This document shows positions 6,066-6,403 of a DNA stretch of 6,403 bases, one piece after another. The notes under the pieces were generated by a model, which worked only from the letters and a program-made list of their open reading frames with translations, did no database searches and was not told where the DNA came from. The stretch lies in the NCBI GenBank assembly GCA_021107335.1, contig JAIOSZ010000010.1, positions 1-6,403 of the forward strand, given 5' to 3'. Numbering within the stretch: the first letter of the stretch is position 1; the number at the start of each line of letters is the position of its first letter. The translations under genes were made by a program, and so were the position numbers. The DNA comes from Desulfuromonadaceae bacterium (GTDB taxonomy: Bacteria; Desulfobacterota; Desulfuromonadia; Desulfuromonadales; Syntrophotaleaceae).

Positions 6066-6403
6066 GTGGCGGCTCAAAGAGCGGTAAGCGATAAGGCGCA
6101 GGGCTCTTTGCTTTCACCCGAATAGGAGCGTACGTGTCAAGACCTTGCCGCTTTGCACAACGGCCTGGCCAGTCAGCGGGCTGTTGCTCTGTTGAATCTG
6201 GCCGGTGGAGCGACTCAGCTCAATGCTGGAACAGCAAGCGGTTTGACAATCGGTCAGATCCGCTATCTGCGGAATATTTTTTTGGCGTAAAGGCATGGCA
6301 ATTTTCCCCGTTCATCGAGATCGGAACTTGGGAACCAAACCATCCGATGACATGCCAGAAACTGAGGATCTTCTTATTGCCGTCGAGAGGACTATCGCCC
6401 CTC
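6066..6403 (+). pseudogene. decayed gene with helix-turn-helix-like N-terminus (amber codon and frameshift), partial
   Basis: Starting at GTG 6066 the frame reads VAAQRAVSDKAQGSLLSPE, then TAG (6123-6125), then ERTCQDLAALHNGLASQR and on through AVALLNLAGGATQL and SGLTIGQIRYLRNIF to TAA at 6288-6290. A CAG-to-TAG change would explain the first stop. At the run of seven T (6277-6283) the sense passes to another frame that reads FWRKGMAIFP, then TKPSDDMPETEDLL, and is open to the window edge. Removing one T joins the two into one smooth protein. The GGATQ...SGLTIGQIRYLRNIFWRKGM stretch looks like the recognition-helix pattern of IS630-like or homeodomain-like helix-turn-helix domains. Such domains can also precede CHAD (polyphosphate-binding) domains, which would suit a pap neighbour, but that is speculation. 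The gene is cut by the right edge. Confidence 0.55.

Larger units (their letters stand above)
6001..6082 (+). repeat. imperfect direct repeat flanking the truncated end of pap
   Basis: A 14-base unit at 6001-6014 (GGTTCAAAGAACGG) recurs at 6069-6082 (GGCTCAAAGAGCGG) with two mismatches. The first copy encodes the RFKER of the PPK2 domain; the second lies just inside the next gene. Short repeats on both sides of a lost segment can mark a deletion endpoint, but chance is possible. Confidence 0.3.

Noticed and set aside
6123..6125. Recoding of the amber codon (for example pyrrolysine) in the gene after pap
   Set aside because: A second lesion follows in the same gene and the neighbouring gene is also broken, so a plain nonsense mutation is simpler.

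Overview
The window comes from a Gram-negative bacterium, probably a member of the Pseudomonadota. The evidence is an outer-membrane barrel protein of the lipid A deacylase type, a lipoprotein, a two-domain polyphosphate:AMP phosphotransferase, and genes resembling an aryl-polyene (xanthomonadin-like) pigment cluster. Base composition is mixed and the sequence does not allow a genus to be named.

Left part (1-3262, all + strand). Three genes are packed with ATGA stop/start overlaps: the C-terminal end of a beta-ketoacyl-ACP synthase, a full-length ketosynthase homologue that has lost its catalytic residues (a chain-length-factor type), and a PagL-like acyloxyacyl hydrolase with a signal peptide. 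After a 121-base gap carrying a perfect 14-base palindrome and a weak promoter comes a short AMP-forming acyl ligase of the kind that loads an aromatic starter acid in aryl-polyene pathways. Together these read as the end of an aryl-polyene-type cluster: the ligase primes, the ketosynthase pair extends, and the barrel enzyme may act on outer-membrane lipid. The link from the barrel enzyme to the polyene is inference. All genes in this part are intact apart from the edge cut.

Middle (3263-4749). A convergent lipoprotein alpha/beta hydrolase lies on the - strand. Its reading frame breaks just before the catalytic histidine. The missing end, with a GHNN motif, is present in another frame downstream, so the gene once reached position 3474. 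Upstream lie a doubtful small - strand ORF and divergent promoter candidates for the hydrolase and for the next gene.

Right part (4750-6403, + strand). A polyphosphate:AMP phosphotransferase gene (pap, fused PPK2 domains) is broken twice: a frameshift in the linker between domains, and loss of the end of the second domain, the one carrying the canonical catalytic motifs. Right behind it, after a strong Shine-Dalgarno, lies an unlisted decayed gene with an apparent helix-turn-helix. It has one amber codon and one frameshift at a run of seven T, and runs off the window.

I see no defence system, mobile element, CRISPR array or RNA gene. The most notable points are the coupling of a PagL-like gene to a ketosynthase/chain-length-factor pair, and the concentration of frame lesions in three neighbouring genes on the right, which means either local gene decay or poor sequence quality.
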